Assembly (NCBI GenBank): GCA_017484285.1
Contig: JAFUTH010000009.1
Location: 62,001-126,000, forward strand
Direction of reading: 5' to 3'
From: Treponema sp.
GTDB lineage: Bacteria > Spirochaetota > Spirochaetia > Treponematales > Treponemataceae
Length of the DNA: 64,000 nt
Shown in pieces: positions 50,063-60,600 of the stretch (position 1 is the stretch's first letter; the number at the start of each line of letters is the position of its first letter). A model generated the notes under the pieces. The model had not been told where the DNA came from and made no database searches. It saw only the letters and a list, made by a program, of their open reading frames with translations. A program made the position numbers and the translations under genes.

Positions 50063-51427
50063 TTACCAGTCCGAACCGAATTTCTTTTTGAATCCGCTTT
50101 GCGCTGCTGGCAGTCTCTCGGTTTCCGCTCCCTCGGCGTAGGGAAGCAGCAGATTCGACAAGCGCGGATTTTTTTTGAGCTCGCCGCCTTTGATTTTTAT
50201 GTGAATGCCGTCATCCAGCCAGACATCTTCAAGCATTATTCCCGTTCGGCGCACTTCTGACAAGAGACGCTGTTCGCTCTGCGGAATGATGTATGCCGTT
50301 TCTTCGCCCAACAGCTCATCGCACATGCGGGCGGAAAGTTCTTCAAATCCCTCGTGCGTTTTTGCGCTGATTTTTATGGAATCCGGAAAAAGCGTGGAAA
50401 GCCGGGCGAGCAACGGCGCGTTATCAAAAATCTTATCGATTTTGTTAAGGACGATGATTTTTGGCGTGTCGCGTGCACCGATTTCTTCAAGAACGCTTAC
50501 GACCGTGTTGTACTGAAATTCCACTTTTTCGTCGCTCGCATCGAGCACGAGGAGAATGAGCTGCGCGCGCTGTGCTTCCTCAAGCGTCGATTTGAATGCA
50601 TTGACGAGCGAGTGGGGCAGGTTTGAGATAAAACCGACCGTATCCGTGAGCAGAATGTTCGTGGCGAAGCCTTTTTCGGATTCAGCCGTTTTGAGCGATG
50701 ATTTGAGCTGGAGTTTTCGCGTTGTCGGGTCGAGCGTTGCGAACAATTTGTCTTCGACAAACACATCTGCGCCCGTGAGTGCATTTAAGAGCGATGATTT
50801 TCCGGCGTTCGTGTATCCGGCGAGGGCACACGACGGCAGCGGCACGCGTTCCCGTTTTTTACGCTGTGTTTCGCGGTCGCGGACGACTTGTGCGAGCTCT
50901 CGTTTGACTTGCGCGATTTTGTCCCGGATTTTGCGCAGATCAAGCTCAAGCTGCGTTTCGCCAGAGCCTTTTGCGCCAAAATTGCCGCCGCGCTGGCGTG
51001 CCATGTCGCCGTATGAGTGGGCGAGTCGGGGAAGCGAGTATTCAAGCCGAGCGAGTTGTACTTGCAAGACGGCTTCTTTTGTTTGGGCGCGCGCGGCGAA
51101 AATCCGCAGAATGACCTCCTGTCGGTCAATCACTGGAATCTTCGCGAGTTTTTCCCAGTTGCGCTGTTTTCGTGGGGAGAGTTCGAAATCGAAAACGATG
51201 ATGTCAGCTTCTAATTCAGAGGCGAGTGCGGCGATTTCTTCCGCCTTGCCGCTCCCGATGCCGTAGACGGGATTAGCCTCGATTCGTGCGAGAATGACCG
51301 TGCGCGCAATTTCGTAGCCGAGCGTATCTGTGAGACCTTCAAGTTCCGAAATATCTGCTTTTGGCGCGCCGACGAGCACCGCACGGATTTTCTTGGATTC
51401 TTCCTCTTCGAGATTTATTAAATTCAT
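50063..51427 (-). CDS. hflX: GTPase HflX
   Basis: This 454-residue ribosome-associated GTPase has the HflX N-terminal domain (IVFDFELSPRKQRNWEKLAKIPVIDRQEVILRIFA) and a coiled-coil linker with QRGGNFGAKGSGETQLELDLR. The G domain follows: G1 GYTNAGKSSLLNAL, G3 DTVGFISNLPHSLV, G4 NKID. The start MNLINLEEEE was chosen as the first methionine near the family start. HflX rescues stalled or heat-damaged ribosomes. Confidence 0.95.
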   Translation of the reverse strand: MNLINLEEEESKKIRAVLVGAPKADISELEGLTDTLGYEIARTVILARIEANPVYGIGSGKAEEIAALASELEADIIVFDFELSPRKQRNWEKLAKIPVIDRQEVILRIFAARAQTKEAVLQVQLARLEYSLPRLAHSYGDMARQRGGNFGAKGSGETQLELDLRKIRDKIAQVKRELAQVVRDRETQRKKRERVPLPSCALAGYTNAGKSSLLNALTGADVFVEDKLFATLDPTTRKLQLKSSLKTAESEKGFATNILLTDTVGFISNLPHSLVNAFKSTLEEAQRAQLILLVLDASDEKVEFQYNTVVSVLEEIGARDTPKIIVLNKIDKIFDNAPLLARLSTLFPDSIKISAKTHEGFEELSARMCDELLGEETAYIIPQSEQRLLSEVRRTGIMLEDVWLDDGIHIKIKGGELKKNPRLSNLLLPYAEGAETERLPAAQSGFKKKFGSDW

Positions 51428-51475
51428 GAGAAAATATTTAATCACAGATTCTTTCTGATGTACACAGATAAAACA

Positions 51476-51512
51476 AATTTTCAACTTTCAATTTTCCGTT
51501 TTCAATTTCCCT
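51476..51512. repeat. Heptamer repeat, T-rich family
   Basis: TTTTCAA, CTTTCAA, TTTTCCG, TTTTCAA and TTTCCCT run with period 7 between the divergent hflX and acidic-repeat genes. Just before it, CACAGATTC and ACACAGATAA look like a further degenerate short repeat. Confidence 0.75.
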
Positions 51513-51553
51513 TGCTTTTGTTGTGAAATTTGCCGAAAATGAAAGAGGTATAT

Positions 51554-54322
51554 ATGACTTCTGGCCAGAAAGTCGCATTCAGCCTTTTAATTTCAGTTCT
51601 TGTTTTTTGTGGATTTACCGTCGTCGCATTTTCCGGTTTGTTTGACCTGATAGAAGTAAATTTTTATCAGCCTGTTGTGCGGGAACTCAAAGAACAAAAG
51701 ATTGGAGAAATCGCGTCTGCGCAAAACGAATATTTTGAGACTCTCATACGGCGTTTCGATTCTTTTACGCGTGAAGAAAGCGTTAAAAGCTATCTCGATT
51801 CGCGTCCGTCCGATGATGCAGCCAAAAAACGCGAGACACTCCGCACCCAACTCGTTACGACTACAAACGCGCTCACCGGCATTCGTATCGTCGATGATAA
51901 CGGCCGCAACGTGTATTTCAGCACCTTTAGCGGCGATCTTATCTCAAGCAAAAGCGGATTTGCCTACCGAAACTACGATGCGACGGGAGACGTCAGCTTT
52001 GATTCCGTAAAAGCCTCTGATTGGATTGCGCAACGTGCGGATGCGTTGGAAAAATGCCGGCTCATCAAGGACGGCGAGCAGAATAGGCTCATTTTTTCGT
52101 TCCCGTTTTATGATAAAAATGACAGTTTTTGCGGCTCTATCCTGTTTTATTGCGACGCATCGTATTTTGGCAGATTTTTGTTCAACCGAAACCTCATCGA
52201 CATCAACGGATTTGCGAAACTCGTTACCGAATCGCGCGACTCGGTCAATCGGTTGAGCGGTTTTGGCGGATTTGTCTTCGGATTGCCGAATTACGGACAG
52301 GCTTCCGCCGAACAGCAGATTCTCGCAAAATGGCACGAGCCGACGCCGGAATCATTCTGGAAAATCATTCCCGTTGAAAAAACATCGGACGAGCAGCTTT
52401 CGCTTTCCGAGACGTATTGCGCGTTCTCGCATAAAAACGCGCGCGATGATTTTGGCTTTATCGCGATGGTGTATGATGAGTCTGAGTTGCAATTTCCGCC
52501 GTATCTCAGGCTTTTGATTCTGGCAACGGCGTTCATTACATTCTATCTCGCCATCTTTTTGATTCTCAGTTTCCGCCATGACGATATTGTCGTTATCCGC
52601 GACAAAGTGCATCGCTATGAAAACGAATTCCTCATCGCCTGTAAAAAAATGGGCGATGCGCCGACACCCGAGTATTTTGCAGAGCAGCGGGCGATTATCG
52701 AAAGCCGGCTCATCAAATCGCTGGGACGAAAAGCCCGGAAGCACGCCGCTGAATTTCAGTCAATTTTCGACTCGAGCTGGAATGAAATGCTCGCTTCTTT
52801 CGGAGAACTTCCCGCGCTCCAGCAAACCGCCGCCGCACCGATTGTCCAGACCGTGAATGCACGTGCACAAATCGATGCCGAAGAATTGCGAGAAATCGTA
52901 AAATCATCGCTCGAAGATATCCTCGAAAGCGGAAAACTCCAGATACAAACCGTTCCTGCCACGGTTGCCGATACGTTTGAGGTTTCCGAGCCGTTTGATG
53001 ATGCAGACGATACGAAGAATCTGGAAACTGTTGCGCCTGTCGAAGTGGCGGAAAATGCCGAGCCAGTCGAGGACATAGAAGACGCCGAGTCGGTCGAGGA
53101 GCTTGATGAGGCAGAACCGCTCGAAGAGGTCGAGGATGCTGCGCCACTTGAGGAAATCGAACCTGTCGAAGAAATTGAGGAGGTAGAACCGCTTGAGGAC
53201 ATTGAAGACGCCGAGCCACTTGAGGAAATCGAACCTGTCGAAGAAATTGAGGAAGTTGAGCCGTTAGATGAAATAGAAGATGCCGAGCCCGCCGAGCCGC
53301 TTGAGGAAATCGAATCACCCGAGGAGCTTGATGAGGCAGAACCTCTTGAAGATGCAGAAGATGTCGAGCCCGCCGAAGAAATAGAACCGCTCGATGAAGA
53401 AGACGGCAGTGAATGGCTTGCGGGTGATGACAGCTCGGATTTGAAAAGCATCGACGGTGTGCAGCGCGTTACCGAACTGCCTGATTCTGAAATCACCCCT
53501 CTTGATGCGGAAGGACTTTTGCGACAGCCATCGTTCTCCGAGCAGTACGACATCAACCGCCTCAAAGAAGTAAACGACAAAATCAGCACCCTCAACGACG
53601 CAAATCTAGATGACTCAATCGAAGAACTTGAGGAGCTTGCGCCTGATGAAATTATCGAAAAAAATGGCTACGTCAGTGCGAGTGCGTTTGTGCCGGGAAT
53701 CCTTTCAAACAACGTCCCCCAGAACGATGATATATACAAAGACGAAGAAATGCTTGAGATAATCGAATTCGGCGTTCCCCTCGATGACAAAGCAAAAGAG
53801 GAAGTGCCAAATCCAGTCGTTGAGAATTTCGTCGCGCTTCCCGTGGATTATTCGTATCTTGATGAAGATGACATGGACGGACTGTTGTATGCAACCACCG
53901 AACAGCCGAATGAGGAAAACGAGCATTTCTATGAGAATCCTGCCCTGCTCCCCCATGAAACTGAAAATAATATTGATACGACTAGTGAAGAATTGTCAGA
54001 ATCTGCCGATATTGTACAAGAGAGCATCGAAGAGCCGATTGTAGAAATCGAAGAATTCGAGGCTGTTACTGACGAAGCGCCGGTTGAAGAGGTCGAGGAA
54101 CTTTCCGAACTCGGGGCTTTGGAAAAATTGGAGGATACTATGCCGTTCTCACTCACACAACTTGCTTCTAATGGAACTGTGACCGAGCTTTCCGCTGAAA
54201 TGCCAGATTCAATCGTGCAGAGCAGTGACGGAACGTTCTCTCTTTCTGAGCGCGGTTTGTACGGCGCCGACGTGCAGCTTGATGCTGAATTTAAAAAGCT
54301 GGTCGATTCCGTGCTTCGCTAA
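51554..54322 (+). CDS. membrane protein with extracytoplasmic domain and acidic Pro-Glu repeats
   Basis: This 922-residue protein starts at ATG 51554 (AGAGG 5 bases upstream). A membrane helix (about 8-30) and an extracytoplasmic domain (31-315) with sensor-like alternation (TNALTGIRIVDDNGRNVYFSTFSG) come first. A second helix (316-340) leads to a cytoplasmic part beginning RHDDIVVIRDKVHRYENEFLIACKKM. From about 495 to 620 it consists of repeats of the type EEIEPVEEIEEVEPL with near-identical DNA units. The layout of two helices with a Cache-like loop suggests a sensor or envelope scaffold, but no signalling domain was recognised. Confidence 0.75.
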   Translation: MTSGQKVAFSLLISVLVFCGFTVVAFSGLFDLIEVNFYQPVVRELKEQKIGEIASAQNEYFETLIRRFDSFTREESVKSYLDSRPSDDAAKKRETLRTQLVTTTNALTGIRIVDDNGRNVYFSTFSGDLISSKSGFAYRNYDATGDVSFDSVKASDWIAQRADALEKCRLIKDGEQNRLIFSFPFYDKNDSFCGSILFYCDASYFGRFLFNRNLIDINGFAKLVTESRDSVNRLSGFGGFVFGLPNYGQASAEQQILAKWHEPTPESFWKIIPVEKTSDEQLSLSETYCAFSHKNARDDFGFIAMVYDESELQFPPYLRLLILATAFITFYLAIFLILSFRHDDIVVIRDKVHRYENEFLIACKKMGDAPTPEYFAEQRAIIESRLIKSLGRKARKHAAEFQSIFDSSWNEMLASFGELPALQQTAAAPIVQTVNARAQIDAEELREIVKSSLEDILESGKLQIQTVPATVADTFEVSEPFDDADDTKNLETVAPVEVAENAEPVEDIEDAESVEELDEAEPLEEVEDAAPLEEIEPVEEIEEVEPLEDIEDAEPLEEIEPVEEIEEVEPLDEIEDAEPAEPLEEIESPEELDEAEPLEDAEDVEPAEEIEPLDEEDGSEWLAGDDSSDLKSIDGVQRVTELPDSEITPLDAEGLLRQPSFSEQYDINRLKEVNDKISTLNDANLDDSIEELEELAPDEIIEKNGYVSASAFVPGILSNNVPQNDDIYKDEEMLEIIEFGVPLDDKAKEEVPNPVVENFVALPVDYSYLDEDDMDGLLYATTEQPNEENEHFYENPALLPHETENNIDTTSEELSESADIVQESIEEPIVEIEEFEAVTDEAPVEEVEELSELGALEKLEDTMPFSLTQLASNGTVTELSAEMPDSIVQSSDGTFSLSERGLYGADVQLDAEFKKLVDSVLR

Positions 54323-54333
54323 TGGATTTCTGA

Positions 54334-54813
54334 ATGACAAAACATCTGCTTATTCTTACGGCTCTGTATCTTCTGTTTGCGATTCCGCTCTCCGTGATTG
54401 ATTGGCGTAAATTTCGGGTGAGTGCTGTGTTCCCGCTCATTGCTCTTGCCGCGTTGTTCGTTGCCCGCCTTCTTCTCTCAAAAACGCTTCTTCCCGTGCT
54501 TCAGATGACCGCTCTTTCGCTCGCAACGTCGCTGCTACTCTTTTTTTGCGTGGAAGTGTTTACCGGCGATTGGCTTGGTTTTGATGATATATGCTTCGGT
54601 GCGTGTACGGCGGTGTATTGTGGGTTTTACGATAATCTTGTTGCCGCCGCGTTTGCCGCGCTCATTGGCGTGCTCTTTTATCTTTCTTCGGCGGCAATGC
54701 AAAAGTTGAAAAAAAACACCGTCGTATTCCGACCGGTGTTCGCGATTCCCATTATGCCGTTTGTGACGAGTGGCGCAGTCCTTACAAAACTATTGTTTTA
54801 CGTAATTGCCTAG
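54334..54813 (+). CDS. prepilin-peptidase-like (A24-type) membrane protein
   Basis: This 159-residue protein has about five membrane helices. The first aspartate of an A24 peptidase could be that in PLSVIDWRKFRVS (residue 23), and the second that in GDWLGFDDICFGA, which replaces the usual G-x-G-D-x-K. The N-terminal methylase domain of full prepilin peptidases is absent. It may be a minimal prepilin/preflagellin-type protease or a degenerate relative. It lies 11 bases after the acidic-repeat protein gene, so co-transcription is likely. Confidence 0.65.
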   Translation: MTKHLLILTALYLLFAIPLSVIDWRKFRVSAVFPLIALAALFVARLLLSKTLLPVLQMTALSLATSLLLFFCVEVFTGDWLGFDDICFGACTAVYCGFYDNLVAAAFAALIGVLFYLSSAAMQKLKKNTVVFRPVFAIPIMPFVTSGAVLTKLLFYVIA

Positions 54814-54862
54814 CTATTCTTGACCAGCTAGCGGGCTTCCTCTCAGCTATTCTTGACCAGCC
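54810..54862. repeat. Short direct repeat at convergent gene ends
   Basis: AGCTATTCTTGACCAGC occurs at about 54812-54828 and again at about 54845-54861. The second copy forms the stop and last codons of the DUF5312-like gene. CTAGCT/AGCTAG around the first copy forms a 6-bp stem. Confidence 0.7.
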
Positions 54863-56382
54863 AACATACTTTGCATGAGGTTTACGATAAGGTAAATCTT
54901 TTTGTAGACTTCGACACCCAAATCTTTAATCGGTGTTTCGGCAAAGCGGTCAAGCTCCTTCCAGTTAGTAAGCAGTTCGGGGCGCTGTTTTTGATAATCC
55001 TCGATGAGCAATTTTGTGTTTTTTGCGAACGCGATAAGGCTCTTTGTTGCGTTGACGATGTACTCTTTTGCAAGTCCGTTGTTGTCGCGGAGAATAGTTT
55101 TGATGATATTCGCGGCTTCTTTGTCGCGGTCAGCGCGCGGAAGCAATGTCTTGAGTTTTAAGCCAAATTCGCCTTCTTCTTCTGAGAGTTTTTTGTCGAA
55201 CGCGGTGATTTTTTCGGAGTAGGTGAGCAAGTCATTGTATGCGTCGCTCATTTCGGCTGAGAGCGGGCTTGTTGTCCATTTTCCGCGGATGAGAACGAGG
55301 TCGGCATATTCGCGGACTTCGCGCTTGACGTACTCGACTAAGAACGCCTTCATGTAGCTGAGCGCCTGCGTGTACTCAAAGCCGCCGAGATTCTTTTTGA
55401 TGAAATATGCGCTCTGTTCGTCTGTGTAGTTTTGGAGAGAAGAAATGCTCGTGGTGCCGAAAATTTGCTGCAAGAGTCCGTCGATTTTTGAGTTCTTTTG
55501 CGCATTTTCGAGCTTGTTGATGGTCGTTGTTGCCTGATTTTTGATTTTGTCGATGTATGCCTCGACAATTTGCTCTCGCTTTTCTTCGTAGACAACTTCG
55601 TATGCCGGATTTTTTGTGGTGAGCTGAATAATCATCTCGAATACGCGCGAAGTTTTGATTTGGGTGAGACGTGCGACGATTTTTGCCCACTGATTTGCTT
55701 TGATTGGCTCGTTTCCGCCGCGCATTCGTTTGAGAAGCTGCAACAAATCAGACCAATCCTCAGTGAGCGGCAGAGACCACAATGTTGAGAGAAAGTCTTT
55801 CATGTCGTCGGCGATGTAAGAGGCGTCAATCGGCACGAATTTCGGCGTTTTGTTGAATTCGTTTTCGCGTACTGACGAGTCGAATTTTTTGAGGATGAAA
55901 TAGTAATCGAACGTACAGAATGCTTTGAAATTGAGCATTTTTGAGTAGAGCGAGTCGATGCTTTGGATGCGCGCCTGGTCAAATTCGCCAGAGAACGTTG
56001 CCAAATCAGTTTTTACCTTTTGTTTGAGCTGATTGAACGGCATCTTTTTTGAAAGTTCTGTGATAGCGTCTTCTTCAAGGTCTTCGAGTGCCTTTTTTTG
56101 CGCGTCTGAAAGCGCGTTGTCTATGATGATATTCTTGTAGTAATTCGGATTCTGTTGGCTGTTGAATAAAATCTGGCATGGCGAAAGCGATTTGTACAAG
56201 TCATAAAAGAATTTGCCCAACACAGGGAGCGCTTGATCTGAGCCCGGCTTGTAGTATTTGAAGTGTGTTTTTGAGAGTGTCTTTGCGATATTTTTGAGTT
56301 GCCGTTTTTTATCTGCTTCAGAATCTTTGCCGCCGATGAGCGAGCCAAGCAATTTCTGAAAAAATGATTCTTTGTTTGCCAT
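54847..56382 (-). CDS. spirochaete DUF5312-like protein
   Basis: This 511-residue protein has no signal or membrane helix and is mostly alpha-helical with many Lys and Glu. Blocks include FFQKLLGSLIGGKDSEADKKRQLKNIAKTLSKTHFKYYKPGSDQALP near the N-terminus, PKFVPIDASYIADDMKDFLSTLW, and a C-terminal NLMQSMLAGQE. The opening KTHFKYYKP-type pattern matches the spirochaete-restricted DUF5312 family as far as recalled. The function is unknown. Confidence 0.7.
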   Translation of the reverse strand: MANKESFFQKLLGSLIGGKDSEADKKRQLKNIAKTLSKTHFKYYKPGSDQALPVLGKFFYDLYKSLSPCQILFNSQQNPNYYKNIIIDNALSDAQKKALEDLEEDAITELSKKMPFNQLKQKVKTDLATFSGEFDQARIQSIDSLYSKMLNFKAFCTFDYYFILKKFDSSVRENEFNKTPKFVPIDASYIADDMKDFLSTLWSLPLTEDWSDLLQLLKRMRGGNEPIKANQWAKIVARLTQIKTSRVFEMIIQLTTKNPAYEVVYEEKREQIVEAYIDKIKNQATTTINKLENAQKNSKIDGLLQQIFGTTSISSLQNYTDEQSAYFIKKNLGGFEYTQALSYMKAFLVEYVKREVREYADLVLIRGKWTTSPLSAEMSDAYNDLLTYSEKITAFDKKLSEEEGEFGLKLKTLLPRADRDKEAANIIKTILRDNNGLAKEYIVNATKSLIAFAKNTKLLIEDYQKQRPELLTNWKELDRFAETPIKDLGVEVYKKIYLIVNLMQSMLAGQE

Positions 56383-56568
56383 GTTCTAAAATATGCAATT
56401 TTCTAGGTAGAAAGTCAAATGTTTTTAAGGTTATTTTGTTGCGAATCATAACATTTTGCTGATTTTAACAATAAACGGTAGATTTTTTGATAATTTTAAG
56501 TTATTACTTACTACATCGAAAAAATGGGAAAGAATGCGGTTTTTCGCCGTGTTTTTTGGAGGCATCTT

Positions 56569-57648
56569 ATGAAAAAACTTTTGGGTACAGTGCTTGCGTC
56601 TGTGTTGCTCAGCGCGGGGCTGTTTGCGTACAATCCACCCGCCGGAGGTCAGAATGTGCTTCGTCTTACCGAGCCTCAACTGATTTTTGGCGCAAATTCT
56701 GCTGCTGGTGGTGGCATTTTCACTGCGACACCTGCTTCAATTATCAACAATCCTGCGCTTACGGCGTGGGAACAGCGCGTAACGCTTGATGTCGCCGGCA
56801 CCATGCTCTTTAGCTCAAACAACGATGACGACCACTCGGTCGGTGGCGCATTTGAGGGCGGAATCTTGATTCCTTCTCGCTGGTGCGTCTCGACGTTCTT
56901 GTTCCAGGGAGTCTGGACAGAATTCATTGACATGCCGGTCGGAAACAGTATCAATTTTACCGCCGGTTTTTCAAAAGACATCACTGACCAGGTGTCTGTT
57001 GGTTTGACGGGCACCTTCGGTCTTCTCTACGGCGACCTCACTGATTCAGATTGGACGGGAAGTTTTGGCTTGGGCGTGTTCTACAACTTCGGCGATTTGT
57101 TCTTCATGAAGAATCTCCGTTTCGGTGTCTCTATGAACAATCTCGGTAAGGTGTACACAAGCTCGGAAACAGCGGGCATCAAGTCATCGCTTGACGATGG
57201 CGAGTTCGAAATGGCTGACAGCTGGCCGGGAATCGCCACGATGCGCACGGGTGTTGCGGCAACAATGGTTTCTACTGATGTCATGGATTTAGGTCTTTCT
57301 ATGGATTTTGCCTATCCTGCATTCCAGAATTTCGTGTGTGACCTCGGTTTGCAGCTCCAGTTCTGGGACTTCCTCAAAGTCGCGGCTGGCTGGGAATTCG
57401 ATGTGCGAGAATTTGCCGAAGGTGCAAAGAACATTATGCCGTCAGTCGGTGTGAGCTTCAAATTCACGTTCAATGCAAAGAACGACTCGTATCTCGCGAA
57501 AAACGGCTGGGAGCAGAGCGAAATCACCGTTGCAGGTGCATGGAAGCAGATGTACAAAAACGTAAACGCCGTGAGTGCCGGTGCGGTCATGAATCTCGGT
57601 ATGGCTGACACAAAAGCTCCGGAAATTACTTTGTGGAATGAGGAGTAA
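56569..57648 (+). CDS. UPF0164/FadL-like outer membrane protein
   Basis: This 359-residue protein starts at MKKLLGTVLASVLLSAGLFA (signal peptide); the ATG follows GGAGGCATCTT. The mature protein is rich in alternating strands ending in aromatic residues, with a GGGIFTATPASIINNPALTAWEQRVTLDVAGTML opening and NLRFGVSMNNLGK, as in the Treponema UPF0164 family now modelled as FadL-like barrels. The C-terminus lacks a terminal Phe. It lies 6 bases before the FlgD-Ig/OmpA gene, so the two envelope proteins are probably made together. Confidence 0.82.
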   Translation: MKKLLGTVLASVLLSAGLFAYNPPAGGQNVLRLTEPQLIFGANSAAGGGIFTATPASIINNPALTAWEQRVTLDVAGTMLFSSNNDDDHSVGGAFEGGILIPSRWCVSTFLFQGVWTEFIDMPVGNSINFTAGFSKDITDQVSVGLTGTFGLLYGDLTDSDWTGSFGLGVFYNFGDLFFMKNLRFGVSMNNLGKVYTSSETAGIKSSLDDGEFEMADSWPGIATMRTGVAATMVSTDVMDLGLSMDFAYPAFQNFVCDLGLQLQFWDFLKVAAGWEFDVREFAEGAKNIMPSVGVSFKFTFNAKNDSYLAKNGWEQSEITVAGAWKQMYKNVNAVSAGAVMNLGMADTKAPEITLWNEE

Positions 57649-57654
57649 CCCCGA

Positions 57655-60600
57655 ATGAATATCAAAATAAAAAAATCGTTGATTGCTTTTGCGGCGACCG
57701 CGCTTGTTTCTGGTCTCGTATTCGCAGAAAAGGAAACCATTTACATTTCGCCGAATAACGACGGTAAACAGGATGTTCTTGAGATTCCAATCAAAATCAA
57801 AGAAAAACGCTACGTAAAATCATGGTCGCTCATCATCGAAAACGAAAAGGGTGAGATTGTGCGCACTATCGGCAACAAGGAAAAGCGTGAGACTCGAATC
57901 ACGTTCAAAACGTTCTGGAAGGCATTGTTTACGCCAAAGTCTGGTGTCACGATTCCGTCAACGGTCTTATGGAACGGCGTTATGGACAGCGGTGAAATCG
58001 CTCCCGACGGAAACTATTCATACTACATGACGGCAAGCGATGACAACGGAAACACCGCGTCAACAAATAAATTGTCTGTCGTCGTCGATAACACGCCGCC
58101 AGAGGTTGACCTTACACAGCCATCTCAGAGTGACAAAATCTTCGGTGAAGGCGCAAAAGCCGTGCTCGCAATTAAGCAGGACGGTTCTGAGGAAGACGTG
58201 TGGACAGCTGTCTTCACTGATGCAACGGGAACTGTTGTCTTCGAAAAAAAATGGACGGCAAGCTCTCCGTTGAGCTTCGACTGGAACGGCACGGACGAAA
58301 ACGGCGGCATGCTCCCCGACGGTGTATACAACTACAAGATTTCTGCAACTGACCGCGCAGGCAACGTCTCAAATCCTGCAAGCATCACGAATATCATCTA
58401 TTCGGCAGAAAAACCCGCTACGAACATTTCTATCAGCGGAAGCAAATACTTCTCTCCGAACGGAAACGGCGTAAACGACACGATTTCGTTCCTCGTCAAG
58501 ATTCCTGTTCCGGATCCGCGCTCACCAAACAAATTGGTCGAATGGGCTGTCAAAATCACTGACAAAGGTGGCACGGTCGTAAAAACATTCACTGCAAACG
58601 ACCAGAGCGGCATCACGAACCCGCCCGATTCTATCGTCTTCGATGGCAAAACAGACACGAATTCCGACGCTCCGGAAGGATTGTATCAAGCAGTCGTTAC
58701 GGCAAAATATCTCAACGGATTCGAGCCGGATGTCGTAAAATCAGCGGAATTCACGCTCGATAAAACGCCACCGGTTGCAAAAATCAAGTCTTCAAGCCCG
58801 ACGTTCTCTCCTGACGGCGACGGAAACCTCGACACGATGATTATCACTCAGGACATCGCCGCTGATTCAGGCTCTCCGATTGAGAATTGGACAGGTAAAA
58901 TCGTCGACGCTGAAGGCAAGACGGTGCGCGAATTTGACTTCGGTGCATTCCCGCCGGAACAGGTTGTGTGGGACGGTCTCGATGATGTTTCATCGCTCGC
59001 CGCAAACGGAAAATACCGCTACGTGCTTTCTGCGACCGACTTGGCAGGAAACTCATCTGAAACGATCATCAACGAAATCAATCTCGACACGAGCAAAACA
59101 GAACTCATGCTTGCCGCAGCTCCTATGGCATTCAACCCGGCTGGAAGCGACAAAGCAAAATCTTCTGTAAAACTCACGCCAGTCGTAAAGGCGGGAAGCT
59201 CTATCAACGAATACACGGTTGAAGTCAAAAACGAAAAGGGCGAGACGGTGTGGAGCCAGAACGGCGCTTCATTGCCGGCTTCATTCTCTTGGAACGGCTT
59301 GGCTTCAAGCGGTTCTCGCTGTGACGACGGAAAATACGTCGCAACGCTCTCAACAAAATCTGCAAACGGCAGCGAGGCAAAAACCTCAACGCAGCCATTC
59401 GTAATTGATACCGTTGCGCCGACTGTCTCATTGAATGCCGCTTACACGCTCTTCTCTCCTGACGGCGACGGCAAAAAGGACACATTGCAGATTGCTGCTG
59501 AAACTTCAAGCGAAGACAAGTGGACGGCAAACATCTACGACGCAAAGAATCAGATTGTCCGCACTTACACATGGCAGGGAAAAGTTCCGGCACATGTTGA
59601 ATGGAGCGGCGCTGACGCTTCTGGAAACAAAGTTGCTGACGGCTCATACCGCATTGTATTCGCGGCAGAAGATGCGGCGGGTAACAAAGGCTCTGCTGAA
59701 ATCGCGAACATCGTGGTCGACAGCCGAGAGGCAAAGGCTTATGTCACCGCAGAGCATGACGCATTCAGTCCGAACGGCGACAACTTCCTCGAGACGCAGA
59801 AGATTTCTCTTCATCCGTCACTCAAAGATGGCGTTGACTCATGGAGCGTTTCTATCATCACTCCAGAAGGCAAGGTTGTGAAGTCTTGGAGTGACAAAGA
59901 CCAGAAAGACGTTCCGTCAGAAATCACATGGAACGGTCTCGACAGCGACAACAAAGTCGCAGAGGGCGCGTTTGTCGCAAATCTCAAGATGACGTATGCA
60001 AAGGGTAACGAAGTCGATGTCAATTCTTCATTGTTCATCTGCTCTGTCACACCGCCGCAGCTCACCGTCAAAACGGCGCCACAGTACTTCTCTCCGGATA
60101 ACGATGGCGAGAACGATGATTTGTACATTCAGCTCAAGGGCAACGACGTTGTTCCGCTCAAGAACTGGTCATTCCAAATTAAAGACCCGAACAACAAACC
60201 GTTCTGGTCAACAAGCGGAAAATCTTCTATCACTGAGCGCATTATTTGGGACGGTCGAAGTAACTCGGGCGAATTGGTTCAGTCTGCAATGGACTACCCG
60301 TACACGTTCACGGTCACAGACACGCTCGGTATGACGAGCACGGTTGAGGGCAAAATCGAAATCGATATTCTCGTTATCCGTGTGGGCGACGTGCTCAAAA
60401 TGGCAGTTCCGTCAATCATCTTCCGTCAGGATGCGGCTGACTTTAACATTCAAGTCGTTGACGCGAGCGGAAAGGTCACGAAGCCTGGTATCACCGAGGC
60501 TCAGGCAAAGAACAACGAACGCGTTCTCAAACGAATCGCGCAGATTCTCAACAAGTTCAAAAACTACACCGTTACGGTCGAAGGTCACGCAAACAGCGTT

